Assembly (NCBI GenBank): GCA_029962745.1
Contig: CM057154.1
Span: forward strand, 16,741,757-16,805,756
Source: Echinometra lucunter
Lineage: Eukaryota > Echinodermata > Echinoidea > Camarodonta > Echinometridae
Length of the DNA stretch: 64,000 nucleotides
Reading direction: 5' to 3'
The position numbers were made by a program, and so were the translations under genes. Below are positions 60,009-64,000 of the stretch, one piece after another; within the stretch, counting starts at the first letter, position 1, and the number at the start of each line of letters is the position of its first letter. The notes beneath the pieces were generated by a model. That model did no database searches and was not told the DNA's origin. It saw only the letters and a list, made by a program, of their open reading frames with translations.

Positions 60009-60460
60009 TTAAAGGAGAATGAAACCCTGGAGACAAATGAATTTTAAAGAAAACGAGAGGATAGAGAGAAGTAGTTTTTAAAATTTCATATTTTCTCCAT
60101 TATCTCTAAAGATGCTGCTTATCTCTTTGTGACCTCAACATATGTTGTGTCAAATACATTTTCCCATGATATATCTTGAGCTAAGAGACAATCTGCACTT
60201 TGAGAGATAATGGAGAAAATCTGACATTTTGTGTACAAAGCATGCGGAGAGTTGTGAACAAAAACCTGCCATTTTGAAGCAACATGTATATAGCAAATTT
60301 GAGGATCACCATAGAAAGCAAAGTGAGAATTTTCAAACTTTCATAACTTTCTCATTACATAACTGATTTTGTTGGAACTTTTTTTTTCTTTAAATTGCTT
60401 CTCGCTATCCTCTCTTGTTCAGTAAAATTAATTTTTCCCCAGGGTTTGATTCACCTTTAA
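60009..60460. mobile_element. TTAA-flanked element, AGGAGAATGAAACCCTGG type
   Basis: TTAA at 60009-60012 and 60457-60460; ends AGGAGAATGAAACCCTGG and CCAGGGTTTGATTCACCT. The arms pair further through CGAGAGGATAGAGAGAAG and CTTCTCGCTATCCTCTC. Interior AT-rich, no ORF. Confidence 0.75.
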
Positions 60461-60769
60461 TGTGAGGATAAACTTATGTCCTTGGGCTAGTCATCAGTCG
60501 CTTATTTTCTTGTTATTTTTATGTTTCCATCAAAGCAATTATGTTTTATAGAAATTGAATTTTAAAAGATGGAAACCTAAAAGGAGAGCCACCCCCTTTG
60601 TCTGTGATACTAATGATGGAATTAATTTCCCAGCACATAGCATCTAGGATCAAAGGATTTATGTGAAAATGTAGTGTAATCGGGAAGTGCAGGGTGCAAT
60701 TTTCAATCTTTTATTCACAGTATATGTACTGAAATATGTTACTTTTGGATATAATTGTAGAATTGATAA

Positions 60770-60850
60770 AATTTTTATATAGATATAAATTTGTAAATAT
60801 AAATATAGATATAAATTTAGATATAAATATAGATATAAATTTGTAAATTT
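60770..60850 (+). repeat. ATAAAT-rich tandem repeat
   Basis: AGATATAAATTTGTAAATAT-like words repeated at 6-24 bp. Confidence 0.6.
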
Positions 60851-60883
60851 AATTTTCATGATACATGTATTTTTGTGACATAG

Positions 60884-61240
60884 TGATGCAGAAAGGTTTG
60901 AAAGGAAAGGACATGTTTGTTTGTTCTTATAAGTGGAAGAGCGCCATCTTTTGATAAGGTACAACACAGCATGAATCACTCAGTGCAGTCGGAAGAAAGA
61001 CTGGGAGCAAAAGAAAATGAGCGAAATAGAGTGATCGAGAGATAGAGAGATAGAGAGAGACAGAGACATGGACAGAGACAGAACAGAGACAGACAGGCAG
61101 AGTTATGCAAGAAGGTTTGAAAGGAAAGGACCTGTTTGTTCTTATCTTATAAGCGGAAGAGCGCCATCTTGTGATGAGGTACAACACAGCATGAATCTCT
61201 CTGCAGTCGGAGGAAAGACTGAGAGCAAAAAGAAAATGAG
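60884..61240 (+). repeat. Direct repeat pair of ~140 bp
   Basis: 60884-61032 and 61103-61240 share AAGGTTTGAAAGGAAAGGAC, GGAAGAGCGCCATCTT, GGTACAACACAGCATGAATC and AAGACTG-GAGCAAAA. A (GA)n-rich spacer lies between them. Confidence 0.75.
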
Positions 61241-61845
61241 TGAACGAATGTATGTGAGAGAGAGGGGGGATATATATATTTATAGAAAGAGAGAAGGAAA
61301 TTGGATACTCCCGTGATTTTAATCAAAATTTTCTTTTAATTTGATGGTTATTTCATAAAACATAACCCCCCCCCCCCGATCACGCCCTCCCCTCCCGCGA
61401 AAAAAAAGTTTAATTACCTATCGAAGTAAGGTGCCCGTGCTCTGTGGTTCTTGTAGTTGTGAATGTATTGGTTAAGGAATAAAGGGATAGATATCACATT
61501 GACTTTACAGTCGGTGTTAAGCATTCACATTCTGACTGAAAATAACTCCTTGGTCAGATGACACCTCCAGAAGTTTGAGTTGAAAGTGCGAAACGAAGGA
61601 AATGGAATTGAGTGATTTCTGGGAGCCACAAAGTACTGGTGCACTTTCGAGGCATGGTTTGTCCAAGTATTGCGACGATACAAGTGTTGTTATTATTACG
61701 GCTCGCGGTGACGAGATCTGGTAATGAAAGCTCGGAGAATTAGAAACACGTTACAAAATTAGAACTTTAGATTGTATGCAGTGTGCATGTAGTGTCTTAT
61801 GTAAGGATTTCCCGAAAAGAAAGTTCAATACGGAAGTGAACATGG
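61241..61845. other. Unassigned non-coding DNA
   Basis: No coding signal. A C run at 61366-61377 is followed by CCCTCCCCTCCC. Confidence 0.4.
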
Positions 61846-61847
61846 AA

Positions 61848-61882
<35 letters not shown>

Positions 61883-62052
61883 AGAAGAAGAAGAAGAAGA
61901 AGAAGAAGAAGAAGAAGAAGAAGAAGAAGAAGAAGAAGAAGAAGAAGAAGAAGAAGAAGAAGAAGAAGAAGAAGAAGAAGAAGAAGAAGAAGAAGAAGAA
62001 GAAGAAGAAGAAGAAGAAGAAGAAGAAGAGGGAGGAGGAGGAGGAGGAGGAA
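61846..62052 (+). repeat. (GAA)n tract of about 200 bp
   Basis: A nearly pure GAA run of about 60 units changing to GGA at 62029-62052. It is strand-asymmetric polypurine and ends 15 bp before an 8-bp target duplication (62067). Confidence 0.93.
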
Positions 62053-62066
62053 GTAGTTGAACGTCA

Positions 62067-62323
62067 GATAAGAACAGGAGCGGCGCTACAGGGGGAGCCC
62101 CCCCCCCCAAGTGATCAACAACAACAAAAGAGGAGAAAAAGAAGAAAAAGAGGAGAAGGAAGAAAGAAGAGTATGGGGAAAGAAAGGGGTGGGTCATGCA
62201 ACTATAATCATAGTACCCCTATTTCGTTTTATTTAAAATGTAAATAATTTTACCTATGGGTCATCTTGCCCCCCCCCCCCCCTGCCCCCATCAAAACACC
62301 CTGGCGCCGCCCCTGGATAAGAA
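62067..62323. mobile_element. 241-bp hAT-like element beside the GAA tract
   Basis: A perfect 8-bp duplication GATAAGAA (62067-62074 and 62316-62323) flanks 62075-62315. The ends are CAGGAGCGGCGCTACAGGG and CCTGGCGCCGCCCCTG. Poly-C runs lie just inside each end. Confidence 0.85.
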
Positions 62324-63006
62324 TAAGATGCCGTAAAGAGACTTGGGAAAGAGGAAGATAAATCCGTTTAAGGGCTGTTTATGTTCTCATGAAAACATTG
62401 TCTTGTAGTATAAATGACAATGTGCCATCGGGAATGCAATGTGAACGTGTGTCGAGAATATTTTACGCCGAGTACATTTTGTGTCGAGCACATAATTTGA
62501 ACTTTTATTTTAAATTATATTTTTTTTAATTTTCTCTCAAATCAAATACATATTATACAAATCATTCATAACAAAAAAACTACATATTCTTCATAACAGG
62601 ATTATGCATTTATACTTTGGTTTAACATAAATTACAATAATATAAACAAGGAAAAATGCATTTTCATAATCCATTTACAAGCACTTTTATCAAAAATAGT
62701 ACCTGAGAGAAATTTTTGTCTGTTTTCCCATCCCTCCCCCCAAAAGATCCTTTTGTCAATATTTTGTATTTGATTTCATTCAACATAAATCATTACATTA
62801 AAATCAATATAAATAATACAAATCTTAATTATTGATGAATTAAATATATAATCAAAAATCAAATAATCCCTGGAATGAAATCACAATGATTCGGTTAACA
62901 CATCACCCCCTACACCCCACACCCTACAAACCCCCCTCACACACACACACACACGCACACACACACACACCCCACACACCCGTAGAGTACTTGTTTTACT
63001 TCTGCA
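62324..63006. other. Unassigned AT-rich DNA before the third gap
   Basis: Very AT-rich, with TATA/AAATA words and no reading frame; it ends in C-rich and CA repeats. Confidence 0.45.
62936..62976 (+). repeat. (CA)n microsatellite near the third gap
   Basis: AC dinucleotides within a C-rich stretch; the assembly breaks 30 bp later. Confidence 0.8.
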
Positions 63007-63506
63007 NNNNNNNNNNNNNNNNNNNNNNNNNNNNNNNNNNNNNNNNNNNNNNNNNNNNNNNNNNNNNNNNNNNNNNNNNNNNNNNNNNNNNNNNNNNNNN
63101 NNNNNNNNNNNNNNNNNNNNNNNNNNNNNNNNNNNNNNNNNNNNNNNNNNNNNNNNNNNNNNNNNNNNNNNNNNNNNNNNNNNNNNNNNNNNNNNNNNNN
63201 NNNNNNNNNNNNNNNNNNNNNNNNNNNNNNNNNNNNNNNNNNNNNNNNNNNNNNNNNNNNNNNNNNNNNNNNNNNNNNNNNNNNNNNNNNNNNNNNNNNN
63301 NNNNNNNNNNNNNNNNNNNNNNNNNNNNNNNNNNNNNNNNNNNNNNNNNNNNNNNNNNNNNNNNNNNNNNNNNNNNNNNNNNNNNNNNNNNNNNNNNNNN
63401 NNNNNNNNNNNNNNNNNNNNNNNNNNNNNNNNNNNNNNNNNNNNNNNNNNNNNNNNNNNNNNNNNNNNNNNNNNNNNNNNNNNNNNNNNNNNNNNNNNNN
63501 NNNNNN
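63007..63506. other. Assembly gap (500 N)
   Basis: Exactly 500 N, after a CA microsatellite. Confidence 1.
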
Positions 63507-63775
63507 GTACCTCAACAATGAGCTCTACCACACACTGCGCTGTATATCTGACTTGGTCAAGTGAAGCTTCTTGCTACAAATACATGTACAATGAAAACTC
63601 AGACAGTAGCACCATGAAATTTAGATATCGTTGTCATATCGAGCTTACAGAGAAACATAAATGAGAGTTGTACTGCATTGTTTCAATTACAAGTAATTAC
63701 AAACATCATTCACATACAAGTATTGCACCATCACTTTGATGACAGTTTTCAAACAGGATTGTATGAATTAACTAG
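63507..63775. other. Flank upstream of the RT fragment
   Basis: No RT reading frame is recognisable between the gap and TAG 63773, so the element is truncated or mutated here. Confidence 0.45.
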
Positions 63776-64000
63776 TGTTACGGTGTATACGGGGTTGTCC
63801 GCCCCCTACTTGAGTACGCTTGCCCTGTCTGGCATAGTTCACTGACCGTATCCCAAAGCAAGCTCATCGAGAACGTTCAGAAAAGAGCTTTAAGGACTAT
63901 CCTTGGCACTTGGTATTATTCGTACGAAGATGCTTTGAAGACTACTGGCCTGTCTTCCCTGAGCTGTCGACGTGAACAGTTATGCCTGAATTTTGCCCGT
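63776..64000 (+). mobile_element. Non-LTR retrotransposon reverse transcriptase, 3' part of the RT domain (runs off the window)
   Basis: After TAG at 63773-63775 the frame is open to the window end and reads VRPLLEYACPVWHSSL, then KLIENVQKRALRTILG, YEDALKTTGL and RREQLCLNFAR. This is the standard C-terminal RT/thumb region of CR1/Jockey-like non-LTR elements. The upstream part is missing (stop, then a 500-N gap at 63007-63506), so this is a 5'-truncated copy or lies beyond a mutation. Confidence 0.85.

Noticed and set aside
61776..62060. Poly-Glu protein
   Set aside because: Product of the GAA tract; the opposite strand gives poly-Ser equally well.
63507..63775. 5' continuation of the RT ORF before 63776
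   Set aside because: Stop at 63773-63775 and no RT motifs in any frame back to the gap.

Overview
This is a eukaryotic, almost entirely non-coding window of AT-rich DNA. It has 1.3-2.9 kb introns with GT-AG ends, very many tri- and dinucleotide repeats, long poly-C/poly-G runs, and dense small inverted-repeat elements. The repeat types (AGGAGAATGAAACCC-type TTAA elements, hairpins starting GTGTTTCATAAAGCTG, GCGAGCGAAGCGAGC tandem blocks, 3' remnants of non-LTR retrotransposons) point to a marine deuterostome invertebrate. An echinoderm, probably a sea urchin, is my best guess; this is inference. Three runs of exactly 500 N (4369-4868, 37507-38006, 63007-63506) are assembly gaps.

Only one gene can be supported, on the + strand: five coding exons between 48192 and 57393. 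They join through four consensus introns with matching phases into exactly 316 codons (315 residues plus stop). Its N-terminal ~105 residues look like the N-lobe of KptA/Tpt1 tRNA 2'-phosphotransferase, but the C-lobe is absent and the family His of the LRH motif is Tyr. The remainder is a leucine-rich-repeat protein resembling AMN1/F-box-LRR proteins. This KptA N-lobe/LRR chimera is the most interesting object here. The 3' part of its last exon has been copied in tandem several times beyond the stop codon, as decaying copies to about 58.6 kb. Immediately upstream of the first coding exon sit a tRNA-derived (SINE-like) segment and three 87-bp units that I could not tell apart.

Layout: 1-13 kb, microsatellites, two foldback elements (2.07-2.85 and 10.32-11.33 kb) and small inverted-repeat elements; 13.1-15.5 kb, two arrays of the same 15-bp minisatellite in opposite orientation; 16.8-22.5 kb, small hAT-like and hairpin elements, a CRE-type palindrome and a 94-bp duplication; 25.5-26.8 kb, a 287-bp direct duplication and a trinucleotide block; 30.5 kb, a long hairpin; 32.85-36.33 kb, a pyrimidine-rich satellite split by a 1.7-kb hAT-like element that itself carries eight ~170-bp repeats; 36.5-37.5 kb, a hAT-like element with a perfect 8-bp target duplication, whose shorter relative lies in intron 2 of the gene; 38-44 kb, simple repeats; 44.2-46.1 kb, a nested composite of three elements; 46.9-47.2 kb, a reverse-transcriptase tail; 48.2-57.4 kb, the gene; 57.4-64 kb, exon copies, hairpins, TTAA elements, a 200-bp GAA tract, a 241-bp hAT-like element and finally a reverse-transcriptase fragment running off the end.
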